From: Euryarchaeota archaeon UBA439
GTDB lineage: Archaea; Thermoplasmatota; Poseidoniia; Poseidoniales; Thalassarchaeaceae
NCBI GenBank assembly: GCA_002497245.1
Contig: DANB01000011.1
Span: 72,515-136,514, forward strand
Reading direction: 5' to 3'
Length of the DNA stretch: 64,000 nucleotides
Position 1 is the first letter of the stretch. The number at the start of each line of letters is the position of its first letter. Below, one piece after another: positions 36,994 through 46,154 of the stretch. The position numbers and the translations under genes were made by a program. The notes under the pieces are model-generated. The model searched no databases. It was not told the DNA's origin and saw only the letters and a program-made list of their open reading frames with translations.

Positions 36994-39225
36994 TCAAGCG
37001 GATTCAATCCCTGAATGGATCTCCGAACTACGTCGAACTGATTCAAGTCCACTAGTTAATCTTGCTTCCATTCTATTGTAATAATCCATCATTTCATCAT
37101 TAATCGTAGGACGGACTCTATTTATTGCCTCTTCAAAATGCTTTTTAGATACACTTTTTTTCTCAGCCCTCATTGAAATTAAAGCAGCTTCTCTACATAT
37201 AGCTTCAATATCTGCACCTGTGTAATTAACTAACTGTGGAGCTAAGTCTTCGATATTGAATTTTCCAAGAGGCATCGGTTCTGAATGAATTTTCAAAATT
37301 GCCTTAATTGAATCAACATCAGGAGGAGGAATGTGGAGTACTCTTTCGAATCTTCCACTTCTTAGTAATGCGGGATCTATCATTTCTGGACGATTAGTCG
37401 CTGCAACTACAATTACTCCTTCCATTGATTCAACACCATCCATTGAACTTAGTAATTGATTAACTACTCTATTCATCACATCCGAACCTTCACCGGTATT
37501 ACTTCTCCTGACTCCAGCAATGCTCTCAAACTCATCTAAGAAAATTATAGAAGGGCTAGATTGCTTAGCTTTCTTGAATAATTCTCTGACAGCTTTCTCT
37601 GAATCACCTACCCATTTAGAAATTAATTCAGGTCCTTTTATTGTAATGAAATTCGCTTTGGCTTCATTTGCAATTGCCTTAGCAATGAGTGTCTTACCAG
37701 TACCTGGTGCTCCAAACAGAACTATTCCTCGTGGGGGATTTATACCAAAATGGTCAAACATCTCAGGTCTTGTAAGAGGCCATTCAATACTTTCCTTCAG
37801 TCTTTCCTTGACTTCTTTTAATCCTCCTACTTGATCCCAACTTACTTCGGGGACTTCAAGATATATTTCTCTTAGAGCGCTTGGTTCAATTTCCTTAATT
37901 GCTAATTTGAAATCTGCCATTCTGACTTCCATCTTTTCAAGTACTTCAGCTGGAATCTGTTCTTCGTCTAAATCAATCTCTGGTAAATATCTTCTAAGAG
38001 CTTTCATTGCAGCTTCTCTAACAAGGGCTGAAATATCTGCTCCTACAAATCCATGAGTATTATCCAATAACCATTCAATTTCAAAATCGTCACTAATTGG
38101 CATCCCACGGGTATGGATTCCAATAATTTCTGAACGGCCATGCTTATCTGGAACCCCTATCTCTAATTCTCGATCAAATCTCCCTCCGCGACGAAGAGCT
38201 GGATCGATTGCATCAGGACGATTAGTTGCACCAATTACTATGACATTGTCCCTACCTTGCATACCGTCAAGTAAGGTCAATAATTGAGCAACGACTCTTC
38301 TTTCTACTTCACCACTAACATCTTCCCTCTTAGGAGCAATAGAATCTAATTCATCAATGAAAATTATTGCTGGAGAATTAGCAGCTGCTTCATCAAATAT
38401 TTCACGTAATTGTTTTTCACTCTCTCCATAATATTTCGAAATTATCTCGGGTCCGTTTATTGAAGTGAAATTGGCTTTGGTTTCTGATGCAACAGCCTTC
38501 GCAATCAATGTTTTGCCAGTTCCTGGAGGGCCATGTAAAAGAACTCCTCTAGGAGGATCAATTCCCAATCTTCGGAAGAGAATAGGATGCTTCAATGGAA
38601 GTTCGATCATTTCTCTAACTTTCTGAAGTTGCTCACCTATTCCTCCTATATCCTCATATGAAATTGTTGAAATTGGCTGGCCTGATTCATCTTCTTCATC
38701 AACGGGCTCTTCTTTGATTACTATTTCAGTGTCTGGAAGTACTTGGACTATCCCCTTGGGAGTTGTTTTGACTATCTGAAACGGTAAAGCCTCTGCAAAA
38801 AGAGTCATTCCAGGTATGAATATCCTGTCTCCAGAAACTACCGGTCTCTTATTCAGACCTCTGCGGGCAAAACCCTCAATTCCTGGTCCAAAACGTACTT
38901 TCTGTTGCTTAGCCATTACAGGACTAAGGATTAATTTCTGACAAGGCTGTGTCTCAACTTTACGAATTGAAACTTTGTCTCCAAGAGAAACACCTGCATT
39001 TTTCCTAATAATTCCATCTACTCTGATAATACCAAGATTGGCATCTTCAGGACGACACCGCCAAACAATAGCGGCAGTTTTTTGTTCTCCAGTAATCTCA
39101 ACAATATCTCCTGGTTTCAGATTCAAATCATTATCAAAAGGTACTCTAGCACGGCCATGCCCTACATCGCTTGGTATCGCCTTTGCTACTCTAAGTTGTA
39201 AGTCATCTACTTCCTCATTTGACAT
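36994..39225 (-). CDS. cdc48: CDC48/VCP/p97-type AAA ATPase
   Basis: 743-residue unfoldase. The N-domain (about 1-180, double-psi barrel then four-stranded barrel) starts with [15 protein letters not shown]1 has Walker A GPPGTGKT and Walker [11 protein letters not shown]2 has GAPGTGKT and IIFLDEFES. Both rings keep their Arg fingers ([17 protein letters not shown]). D2 has Phe and Glu in the Walker B where DEIDS or DELDS is usual. AGAGGT precedes the ATG. CDC48 extracts and unfolds substrates, feeding the proteasome. It is followed immediately by a PRC-barrel gene. Confidence 0.97.
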   Translation of the reverse strand: MSNEEVDDLQLRVAKAIPSDVGHGRARVPFDNDLNLKPGDIVEITGEQKTAAIVWRCRPEDANLGIIRVDGIIRKNAGVSLGDKVSIRKVETQPCQKLILSPVMAKQQKVRFGPGIEGFARRGLNKRPVVSGDRIFIPGMTLFAEALPFQIVKTTPKGIVQVLPDTEIVIKEEPVDEEDESGQPISTISYEDIGGIGEQLQKVREMIELPLKHPILFRRLGIDPPRGVLLHGPPGTGKTLIAKAVASETKANFTSINGPEIISKYYGESEKQLREIFDEAAANSPAIIFIDELDSIAPKREDVSGEVERRVVAQLLTLLDGMQGRDNVIVIGATNRPDAIDPALRRGGRFDRELEIGVPDKHGRSEIIGIHTRGMPISDDFEIEWLLDNTHGFVGADISALVREAAMKALRRYLPEIDLDEEQIPAEVLEKMEVRMADFKLAIKEIEPSALREIYLEVPEVSWDQVGGLKEVKERLKESIEWPLTRPEMFDHFGINPPRGIVLFGAPGTGKTLIAKAIANEAKANFITIKGPELISKWVGDSEKAVRELFKKAKQSSPSIIFLDEFESIAGVRRSNTGEGSDVMNRVVNQLLSSMDGVESMEGVIVVAATNRPEMIDPALLRSGRFERVLHIPPPDVDSIKAILKIHSEPMPLGKFNIEDLAPQLVNYTGADIEAICREAALISMRAEKKSVSKKHFEEAINRVRPTINDEMMDYYNRMEARLTSGLESVRRSSEIHSGIESA

Positions 39226-39365
39226 TCCACATACCTCTGAACAATCCCTTGTAGTAATCGGGGGTAGTTAAACCTGTGAACTTGAAGATGTCAAATGAAT
39301 AATGGATAAAATCACCATAATCCTTCTTGAGAAGGTTTCTTCATAGAGTTATATTTCGCAGGTAC

Positions 39366-40994
39366 ATGACCAATGTACTCGAAACAGGATTTGAATTTAT
39401 GGAAGCCAATAATCCCAATGGTAGTCCGAAGATTAAGGGATACAATATAATTAATGGTGAATTGAAATTATCAAGTGGTGGAGAAACTTTTGATAGTCTA
39501 AATCCAGCACTACTCTCTGACTGTCTTGGAGAGTTCCCACTTTCAAATAAAGAAGACGTACATGAAGCACTAGAAGCTGCAAGAAATGCATTCCCTTCAT
39601 GGGCTGCAACACCGGCACCGACTAGAGGACAAATTATAGGAAATATGGGAAGATTGCTGATGCAATACAAAGATGATATTGTAAGAGTTGAAACAAGAGA
39701 GATTGGAAAGACATTGAAAGAAAGTGGAGGAGAAGTTCAGGAAGCAATTGACACCTGTCTATTTTTCCAATCTGAGGGGCGTAGATTATATGGTCAAACA
39801 GTTAATTCAGAATTACCAGATAAGGAGCTTTTTACTTACAGACGGCCTTTAGGAGTCTGCGGAATAATAAATGCATGTAATTTCCCCTCAGCAGTTCCTT
39901 TTTGGAAAATGATTCCAGCAATAATGTGTGGAAATACATGTGTTTGGAAAAGTCCTCAGGACTCTCCATTATTGTCTTTCATGCTAACTAGAATTATGCA
40001 TGAAGCAGGACTACCAAATGGTGTCATAAACTTGATTCATGGAAAAGGAAGTGGAGCAGGACAACATCTTGTTGATGCTGTAGATCAGGGGTTAGTCAAT
40101 AAGATCAGTTTTACTGGTTCTACGTCAGTAGGAAAAATGATTGGAGAAGTTTGTGGTAGAAACTTAGTATCAGCGAGTCTAGAATTAGGTGGTAAAAATC
40201 CATTAGTTATTATGCCAAGTGCAAATATGGAGAATGCTGTTGAAGGAGCATATTGGGCAGGATTTGGAACAGCGGGTCAACGATGCACCAGCCTCGGTAA
40301 TTTGATAATTCATGAAGATATTTATGATGATTTCATTGAAAAATTAATGGAAAAAGTGAGAGCAACAACAATTGGAGATTCGATGGTTCACGACAATGTA
40401 TTGTATGGCCCAATGTTATCTGAAAAATATGCAAATGATTTCATGAGAGATTTAGAATTATGTGAAAAAAGTGGAGCGCGAAAATTATGGGGTAATGGGA
40501 GAATAACCTCCGATAATAGGCCAGAGAATTTCCTTGGCAATCCTGAAGAAGGAGTTTACATGTGGCCACATGTTTATGCAGATGTGACCGAAGAAATGGA
40601 ATGTTTCCATGAAGAAATATTTGGCCCGGTAATCACAATTGTTAAGGCTAAAGATTTCGAACACGCATTACATCTTGCAAATGCATCGCCATATGGATTA
40701 TCAAGTGCAATTTATACCAATGATAGACTGGAGGCATATAGGTACAAATCAGGAATTAAAGCAGGAATGACTGGAATAAATAATTCAACAACTGGTGCTG
40801 AAGCTCATCTTCCTTTTGGTGGAGTAAAAGGTAGCGGTAATGGAACTCGAGAATCTGGAATATGGGTTATTGAATCATATTCATATTGGCATGCAGTAAA
40901 TGACGAATTATCAGGTAAGTTGCAACTTGCTCAAATGGATGTAGACGAAATTGAATTGATTGAAGAAGAAGTTGATTATTCTTCTTTGGCATGA
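39366..40994 (+). CDS. aldehyde dehydrogenase (ALDH superfamily)
   Basis: NAD(P)-dependent aldehyde oxidation, about 542 residues. The catalytic pair is ELGGKNPLVI (Glu) and GQRCTS (Cys). The coenzyme-binding SFTGSTSVGK and the C-terminal PFGGVKGSGNGTRE are present. The N-terminal region NPALLSDCLGEFPLSNKEDV and GICN-type segments resemble the ALDH7/semialdehyde dehydrogenase branch (aminoadipate semialdehyde, pyrroline carboxylate). The substrate is uncertain. Start at ATG 39366; an in-frame ATG at 39399 is also possible. It ends four bases from a convergent tiny zinc-ribbon gene. Confidence 0.9.
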   Translation: MTNVLETGFEFMEANNPNGSPKIKGYNIINGELKLSSGGETFDSLNPALLSDCLGEFPLSNKEDVHEALEAARNAFPSWAATPAPTRGQIIGNMGRLLMQYKDDIVRVETREIGKTLKESGGEVQEAIDTCLFFQSEGRRLYGQTVNSELPDKELFTYRRPLGVCGIINACNFPSAVPFWKMIPAIMCGNTCVWKSPQDSPLLSFMLTRIMHEAGLPNGVINLIHGKGSGAGQHLVDAVDQGLVNKISFTGSTSVGKMIGEVCGRNLVSASLELGGKNPLVIMPSANMENAVEGAYWAGFGTAGQRCTSLGNLIIHEDIYDDFIEKLMEKVRATTIGDSMVHDNVLYGPMLSEKYANDFMRDLELCEKSGARKLWGNGRITSDNRPENFLGNPEEGVYMWPHVYADVTEEMECFHEEIFGPVITIVKAKDFEHALHLANASPYGLSSAIYTNDRLEAYRYKSGIKAGMTGINNSTTGAEAHLPFGGVKGSGNGTRESGIWVIESYSYWHAVNDELSGKLQLAQMDVDEIELIEEEVDYSSLA

Positions 40995-40998
40995 TTTT

Positions 40999-41112
40999 TC
41001 ATGGAAACATTATTTCTCCACATTCAGGGCAACGAAGTGTAGGAAGCCAAGCTCCGGGCATATAACCACAATTAGGACAAATGGATGATGTGATATCACT
41101 GAAATCGTCCAT
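40999..41112 (-). CDS. very short zinc-ribbon protein
   Basis: 37 residues from the ATG at 41112, with two CPxCG pairs (ICPNCGYMPG and LRCPECGEIMF) that form a rubredoxin-like zinc knuckle. The open frame extends to 41190 and would add a hydrophobic N-terminal helix containing another Met (about 41145), so a membrane-anchored version is possible. It lies between ALDH and sdhC. Not recognised beyond the zinc ribbon. Confidence 0.5.
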   Translation of the reverse strand: MDDFSDITSSICPNCGYMPGAWLPTLRCPECGEIMFP

Positions 41113-41224
41113 TTTAATCAAACATTGGAAAAACCAAGCCCACATTAATATTCCGCTAGAGATGAATGATTGAGTAAGGGGAAAAAGCAATCACTTATTG
41201 CCCATCTTTGATTCGCGAGTAGTG

Positions 41225-41240
41225 CTGGTGCTTGCACCAG
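41225..41240. promoter_or_regulatory. inverted repeat before sdhC
   Basis: CTGGTGCTTGCACCAG: perfect 7-base arms around TT, directly upstream of the candidate sdhC starts. It could be an operator or an RNA hairpin near the ribosome-binding site; the GGTG it contains would be sequestered if folded. Confidence 0.35.
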
Positions 41241-41252
41241 TTGGTGAGTTCT

Positions 41253-42044
41253 TTGTCTGATTCGATTAAACTACCCCTAAAAAAGGGGTTTGGAAAAACA
41301 GATAGGATTGATAGATGGTGGACTAAGCCATTTTGGATGGGTTTTGGATTAACTCTAGCTTTGATTTATACATCATTAAGGGTTTTAATCTGGGATGGAG
41401 CAATTCACTATGATGATCACAGAGTAACTTCACCAATTTTTTCACCAGATGTAATACATTTGTTTCATTTAGAAACACCTAATTGGATGAATTCTGCTTT
41501 GCTAATTTTATGGATACCATTTGGATTTAGAGGAACTTGTTACTACATGCGTAAAGTCTACCATAGAGTATTTTTTCAGAATCCTACAGCCTGTGTTGTT
41601 GCAAAGCCTGAAGTTAATTATCGACTAGGATACAAAGGAGAGACTGGACTATTTGTGCTAAATAATATTCATAGATATATGTTGTATCTGGCAATAATTA
41701 TTCTTTCAATGAAAGTTTACGATGTATATCATACAATGTGGTTTAACCATGGAACTGAATTTGGAATATCCGTAGGAACCTTAGTTTTGGCGACTGAATC
41801 ATTTCTTCTATTCATGTATGTTGCCTCTTGTCATGCATTCAGACATCTCTTTGGAGGAGGAATGAATCGATGGAGGGGTGGAATCTCAGGAATAATGGGT
41901 AAATTATACATCAAAATTAGTAATTTGAACATTGAACATGCATTCTGGTTTTGGACTAGTTTAGTGATGGTTTTTCTTGGAGATTTATTTGTTTGGGCTG
42001 TCTCAGAAGGCAGAATTGAGGACCACTATTGGATTATAATGTGA
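41253..42044 (+). CDS. sdhC: succinate dehydrogenase membrane anchor (single SdhC, 5 TM)
   Basis: Membrane anchor of complex II passing electrons from SdhB to quinone. About 263 residues with five hydrophobic segments. Motif blocks are FGFRGTCYYMRKVYHRVFF, NPTACVVAKPE, NNIHRYMLYLA and ASCHAFRHLFGG. From memory these line up with the anchor of actinobacterial Sdh1, which has CHxCRH; here that reads CHAFRH. The start is uncertain. TTG at 41253 has GGTGA five bases upstream and is preferred; in-frame GTG 41244 and TTG 41232 are alternatives. No ATG occurs until deep in the gene. The stop overlaps the sdhA Shine-Dalgarno. Confidence 0.85.
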   Translation: MSDSIKLPLKKGFGKTDRIDRWWTKPFWMGFGLTLALIYTSLRVLIWDGAIHYDDHRVTSPIFSPDVIHLFHLETPNWMNSALLILWIPFGFRGTCYYMRKVYHRVFFQNPTACVVAKPEVNYRLGYKGETGLFVLNNIHRYMLYLAIIILSMKVYDVYHTMWFNHGTEFGISVGTLVLATESFLLFMYVASCHAFRHLFGGGMNRWRGGISGIMGKLYIKISNLNIEHAFWFWTSLVMVFLGDLFVWAVSEGRIEDHYWIIM

Positions 42045-42053
42045 GGTGATATA

Positions 42054-43880
42054 ATGAGTGAGAATTACATTATTCATGAACATGATGTCGTAATAATTGG
42101 AGCTGGTGGCGCTGGTTTGAGAGCAGCAATAGAAGCTAGTAATTCAGGCGTTAGTGTCGCAATGATATGTAAATCAATGCTAGGAAAAGCGCATACTGTA
42201 ATGGCTGAAGGAGGTGCTGCAGCCGCATTAGGTAACAAAGATCCTCGTGATAATTGGCAGACTCATTTTCGAGATACAATGAAAGGTGGAAAATATCTAA
42301 ATGACTGGAGAATGGCAAAAATTCATGCTCAACAAGCACCGGACAGGATTAGAGAATTGGAAACTTGGGGTGCAGTTTTTGATAGAACTTCGAAGGGGCT
42401 AACAAATCAGAGAAACTTTGGCGGACATACCTATCCTAGGCTGGCACATATCGGAGACGCAACTGGTTTGGAATTAATCAGAACTCTGCAAGAGAAAGGA
42501 GTCCATATGGGTATGGAGATATTTATGGAATTCACTGTCCGTAAACTGTTCAAAACAGATGGGAAAATATCTGGTTGTTTTGCCTATGATAGAAATGATG
42601 GTTCATTACATGTTTTCAAAGCAAAAACCATCGTAATGGCGACTGGAGGTGCCACAAGATGTTGGGCTGTTTGCTCCGGTTCATGGGAGTATACTGGAGA
42701 GGGTTATGCACTGGCCTACTGGGCTGGTGCTGAAATGGGAGATATGGAATTCATTCAATTCCATCCTACAGGAATGATTTGGCCTCCATCAGTAAAAGGA
42801 ATTTTAGTCACAGAAGGTGTTCGAGGAGAGGGAGGTATGCTGACTAATTCTGAAGGGAAGAGATTCATGTTCGATTATGTTCCTGAGATGTATAAAGATG
42901 AATTTGCCGATACTGAAGAAGAAGCATTAGAATGGGTCTCTGAAATTGTAGAAGGAAAATTAGCAACTGTTCGTAGACCACCTGAATTATTGACAAGGGA
43001 TGTTGTTGCAAAAGCAATTAATTCCGAAAGAGACGCTGGTAGAGCTAGTGCTCATGGAGGTGCATATCTAGATATTTCTTGGAGAGAACCTGAACAAGTA
43101 AGAAAGAAACTGCCAGGGATGTATCATCAGTTCAAGGAATTAGCTGCAGTTGATATTACTACTGAAAAAATGGAAGTTGGACCTACAGCCCACTATGTAA
43201 TGGGAGGAATAAAAGTGCACCCAGAAACTCAGGAAACTACGGTTCCTAGAATGTTTGCAGCTGGAGAAGCTGCTACGGGGCTACACGGTGCAAATAGACT
43301 TGGAGGGAATTCACTCTCAGACCTTATCGTATTTGGAAAAATAGCTGGAGAAAACGCTGCATTGGTCGCTAAAGAGATTGAGGAATTTCTCCCTATAGAT
43401 TCTACTGAAATTAAAAATATAATTGAAGAAACATTAGCACCATTAAATAGAACTGATGGAGAAAATCCAGCAAAAGTAGTAGAAGATTTAAGAGAAATGA
43501 TGCAGTATAAAGTAGGAATAATTAGGACTGAGAAATTATTAAAAGAGGCATTAAAAGATTTAGATGACCTAGAAAAACGTGCTGAAAATACATCTACAGG
43601 AAATAGTCGAATTTACAATCCAGGTTGGCATCAAGCACTAGAAATTGGAGCTATGATTGATGTTAGTAGAATGTGCACACTAGCCGCTCTGCATAGAGAA
43701 GAGTCTAGAGGAGGTCATACTAGGGATGATTTTCCAACGCCTGATTACAAATACTGGGGCAAAATAAATAGTGTTATAACGAAGAAAGATGAAATGACAA
43801 TCGAGCATCGAAGATACCCACCAATAGACGAGGAATTGAAGAAATTACTAGATGTTGAAGACTTACATGAGGAGGAGTGA
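42054..43880 (+). CDS. sdhA: succinate dehydrogenase flavoprotein subunit
   Basis: 608-residue FAD-binding subunit oxidising succinate to fumarate. FAD motif IIGAGGAGLRAAIEAS, AEGGAAAALG, the flavin/substrate region NFGGHTYPRLAH, EFIQFHPTG, the catalytic arginine segment TEGVRGEGG, HYVMGGI and NRLGGNSLSDL are all present. GKAHTVMAEGG and RNFGGHTYPRL recall the actinobacterial Sdh1 flavoprotein rather than the typical archaeal or mitochondrial one. GAGGTGAT sits four bases before the ATG. The order C-A-B matches single-anchor operons. Confidence 0.96.
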   Translation: MSENYIIHEHDVVIIGAGGAGLRAAIEASNSGVSVAMICKSMLGKAHTVMAEGGAAAALGNKDPRDNWQTHFRDTMKGGKYLNDWRMAKIHAQQAPDRIRELETWGAVFDRTSKGLTNQRNFGGHTYPRLAHIGDATGLELIRTLQEKGVHMGMEIFMEFTVRKLFKTDGKISGCFAYDRNDGSLHVFKAKTIVMATGGATRCWAVCSGSWEYTGEGYALAYWAGAEMGDMEFIQFHPTGMIWPPSVKGILVTEGVRGEGGMLTNSEGKRFMFDYVPEMYKDEFADTEEEALEWVSEIVEGKLATVRRPPELLTRDVVAKAINSERDAGRASAHGGAYLDISWREPEQVRKKLPGMYHQFKELAAVDITTEKMEVGPTAHYVMGGIKVHPETQETTVPRMFAAGEAATGLHGANRLGGNSLSDLIVFGKIAGENAALVAKEIEEFLPIDSTEIKNIIEETLAPLNRTDGENPAKVVEDLREMMQYKVGIIRTEKLLKEALKDLDDLEKRAENTSTGNSRIYNPGWHQALEIGAMIDVSRMCTLAALHREESRGGHTRDDFPTPDYKYWGKINSVITKKDEMTIEHRRYPPIDEELKKLLDVEDLHEEE

Positions 43881-43881
43881 A

Positions 43882-44643
43882 ATGGCTGAAGATGTAACAT
43901 TCAAAATTTTCAGAGGAGAACCTGATGAAGATGGAGACCCATTTGGGGAAATGGTAGATTATACTGTTGAAATGGATGAAGGAATGGTAGTTCTTGATGT
44001 AATTCATAGAATACAAGCTGAGCATGCTCCAGATCTATCTTGCAGATGGAATTGTAAAGCAGGTAAATGTGGCTCATGTTCTGCAGAAGTGAATGGAAAA
44101 CCACGTCTTATGTGCATGACAAGAATGGAAGAAGTAATGGAAGAAACTCCAGATGGCGAACCGGTTCTTGTGAAACCAATGCAATCATTTCCATTAACAA
44201 AAGATTTGGTTACTGATACATCATGGGCATATGAGATGAATAAGAAAATGGTCCCTGTGAACGGTCCTGATGAATTAGATTGGGAATTTAATCAGAATGA
44301 AGCTAATCGGATCCAGGAGTTTAGGGGTTGTATTGAATGTATGTTATGTGTAAACACATGTCACGTACTCCGAGAACATCAAAAGTTCGATGAGTTCGCT
44401 GGACCAAGATTCTTTGTACGTTTAGCAGGATTAGAAATGCATCCGTTAGATGTTGAGAATAGAATTCCTCAAATTAAAGATGATTTTGGTATAGGCTATT
44501 GTAATATTACTCGATGTTGTACTGAAGTATGTCCTGCAGGTATTAATATCACTGATAATGCAATAATACCTCTCAAAGAAAGAGTAGTTACAGAATACTA
44601 TGATCCAATTGCAATTATTGGACGTAAGTTGGGATTAAGATGA
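43882..44643 (+). CDS. sdhB: succinate dehydrogenase iron-sulfur subunit
   Basis: 253-residue electron-transfer subunit. The N-terminal [2Fe-2S] site has CRWNCKAGKCGSC...LMC. The C-terminal half has CIECMLCVNTCHV ([4Fe-4S]) and CNITRCCTEVCPAGI ([3Fe-4S] or [4Fe-4S]). In the first of these motifs the usual proline after the last cysteine is replaced by His. GGAGGAGTG lies just upstream and the ATG at 43882 follows the sdhA stop by one base. The operon ends at a hairpin terminator seven bases downstream. Confidence 0.95.
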   Translation: MAEDVTFKIFRGEPDEDGDPFGEMVDYTVEMDEGMVVLDVIHRIQAEHAPDLSCRWNCKAGKCGSCSAEVNGKPRLMCMTRMEEVMEETPDGEPVLVKPMQSFPLTKDLVTDTSWAYEMNKKMVPVNGPDELDWEFNQNEANRIQEFRGCIECMLCVNTCHVLREHQKFDEFAGPRFFVRLAGLEMHPLDVENRIPQIKDDFGIGYCNITRCCTEVCPAGINITDNAIIPLKERVVTEYYDPIAIIGRKLGLR

Positions 44644-44649
44644 TTTTAA

Positions 44650-44680
44650 CCCTCTCCGAGTAAACCCGGAGAGGGGTTTT
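44650..44680 (+). terminator. hairpin terminator after sdhB
   Basis: A perfect 9-base stem CCCTCTCCG / CGGAGAGGG around an 8-base loop, followed by GTTTT, starting seven bases after the sdhB stop. It is the only strong GC stem with a T run I find between genes. The T run is on the plus side only, so it serves sdhCAB and not the convergent MC1 gene. Confidence 0.7.
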
Positions 44681-44704
44681 GTAATTCCGAAAAAAATAGA
44701 TTAC

Positions 44705-44968
44705 TCATAATCGAGTAATTCCATTTTTCTTTACATTGGCCTTCTTGATTTTGTCTGGTAGCCAAGCAGGTCCATTAGCTGGCTTTGCAACAACCTCAGT
44801 CCAACCTTCAAAATTGTGAACACGGTTTGTTCCACGCTCACGCAGTTGGATATCGGTATGACCACGAGTAGCTGCCTTCAAGGCTGCTCCACGTGGCTGC
44901 TTGCTTACGAACACCTGAGTAGTGTCCTTTCCATTCTCCATCAATACGAAGTATTTTTTGTCTGACAT
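44705..44968 (-). CDS. MC1-family chromosomal DNA-binding protein
   Basis: 87 residues matching methanogen chromosomal protein MC1: SDKKYFVLMENGKD, then VFVSKQPRGAALKAATRG, LRERGTNRVHNFEGW and PAWLPDKIKKANVKK. MC1 is a monomeric protein that sharply bends DNA and compacts the archaeal chromosome. The ATG at 44968 has GGAGGATT seven bases upstream; the frame extends further but without MC1 similarity. It is convergent with sdhB. It may replace or supplement histones. Confidence 0.9.
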   Translation of the reverse strand: MSDKKYFVLMENGKDTTQVFVSKQPRGAALKAATRGHTDIQLRERGTNRVHNFEGWTEVVAKPANGPAWLPDKIKKANVKKNGITRL

Positions 44969-45084
44969 AAAGCAATCCTCCATCACCTCGCCTGTCAAAA
45001 TAGGATATGAAGGTATTGTATAAAAAACGCCATACTGCGCCACAATTGGGGTAAAACTGAAAAAACCAACAATAAAAAAATCAT

Positions 45085-45318
45085 CTACATTTCTGCGCAA
45101 GCAAGCGTTTTTGTGTTCAAAACTCCTGGAATTGCACGTATTGATTCTACAACTAATCTAGCTATATCTCCCATATTTTCTGCCTCTAATTTGACTATTA
45201 AATCATGATCGCCAAAAAGAAGATTTGCATCGGTAACGAAAGATAATGACGATGCTGCATTAAACACGTCTACTTCGGAACCGGGTTCAACATTTACTAG
45301 TACGTAACCCACTGACAT
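45085..45318 (-). CDS. stand-alone Lrp/AsnC ligand-binding (RAM) domain
   Basis: 77 residues equivalent to the C-terminal effector domain of Lrp/AsnC regulators: GYVLVNVEPGSEVDVFNAASSL, FGDHDLIVKLEAENM, then RAIPGVLNTKTLACAEM. There is no helix-turn-helix, so it cannot bind DNA by itself. Such SraA-like domains bind small molecules or partner with full-length Lrp proteins. Start ATG 45318; a longer frame begins at 45345. It diverges from the macrodomain gene with 99 bases between. Confidence 0.85.
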   Translation of the reverse strand: MSVGYVLVNVEPGSEVDVFNAASSLSFVTDANLLFGDHDLIVKLEAENMGDIARLVVESIRAIPGVLNTKTLACAEM

Positions 45319-45417
45319 ATTCCAGCGGGAGACGTCTTCACGCATCAAATGTTCGCTTGAATACTCAGAATGATGAGAAGAAGCATACATATTGGATGCC
45401 CTATCCTCATCATTAAT

Positions 45418-46059
45418 ATGGCAGAGGTCATTATAGTCCGAGAATGTAAATATGGACAGGTGAGAGTATGCTTTGGTAATGTCACTAGGGTGGAAGGAGA
45501 CATAATGGTATTACCAGCCAATAATAGACTGGCAGGTAGAGAAGGATTAGATGAAGTAATGCAACTAGCCGCTGGACCTGAATTAAGAGCTGCTTGTACT
45601 GAAATAGCAAAAGAAAAACGTAAGACAAATTCGCAACCTTGTGGAGTTGGAGAGGCTGTCACCACATCTGCCTACAATCTACCAGCTGAACATCTTGTAC
45701 ATGTTGTAGGTCCAGATTGTAGGAGACCTACTCAAGATCAATATAGAAGAGAGTTATTAAAAAAATCATATGATTCATTATTTGCAGAGGTAGAAAATCT
45801 AAAACCTCGCGAAACTTTAGTTTTACCACCTTTGGGTATGGATGTGTTCGCTTATCCACATAGAGAAGGAGCGAGGATGACAATGGAGATTGTATTGGCT
45901 TGGATGGACGAAGGAGAAGATCCTGGCGTAGATATGGTATTAATTGTTACAAATGAACAGAGCTTTCTAAAGAATATGAAAACCGTATATCGTGAAAGTG
46001 AAGATCAATTTCCCGGAGTTGATAGGACAAGAGAATATAGGAAAGGAAAATTCGAATAA
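45418..46059 (+). CDS. divergent macrodomain protein
   Basis: 213 residues with macrodomain layout: GNVTRVEGDIMVLPANNRLAG, LDEVMQLAAGPELRAAC, CGVGEAVTTSAYNLP..LVHVVGP, and LPPLGMDVFAYPHREGARM. This fold binds or removes ADP-ribose. The glycine-rich loop that normally follows NAAN..L (GGGVDGAI) reads REGLDEVM here, and NAAN is PANN. Catalysis may therefore be lost and only ligand binding kept. A C-terminal 30-residue charged tail follows. Start ATG at 45418; the frame before it is not conserved-looking. Confidence 0.8.
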   Translation: MAEVIIVRECKYGQVRVCFGNVTRVEGDIMVLPANNRLAGREGLDEVMQLAAGPELRAACTEIAKEKRKTNSQPCGVGEAVTTSAYNLPAEHLVHVVGPDCRRPTQDQYRRELLKKSYDSLFAEVENLKPRETLVLPPLGMDVFAYPHREGARMTMEIVLAWMDEGEDPGVDMVLIVTNEQSFLKNMKTVYRESEDQFPGVDRTREYRKGKFE

Positions 46060-46154
46060 TTTTCTGAATGTCAATCAATATAAAACCTAAAAAACTGAGA
46101 AAAATAGCATTAATCATGCGATGTCCTCAATAACCTTGAGATTACGATAGTAGC

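Noticed and set aside
41272..41290. ACCCC-TAAAAAA-GGGGT hairpin early in sdhC as a regulatory stem
   Set aside because: Only five pairs, and the bases code for LPLKKG in the expected frame; too weak to claim.
44643..44705. Bidirectional terminator for sdhB and the convergent MC1 gene
   Set aside because: The T run follows the stem on the plus strand only; the minus reading after the stem is GTTAAAA without a T tract.
45345..45665. Open frame of 106 codons on minus between the AsnC domain and the macrodomain
   Set aside because: It lies opposite the well-supported macrodomain gene and its product has no recognisable pattern.
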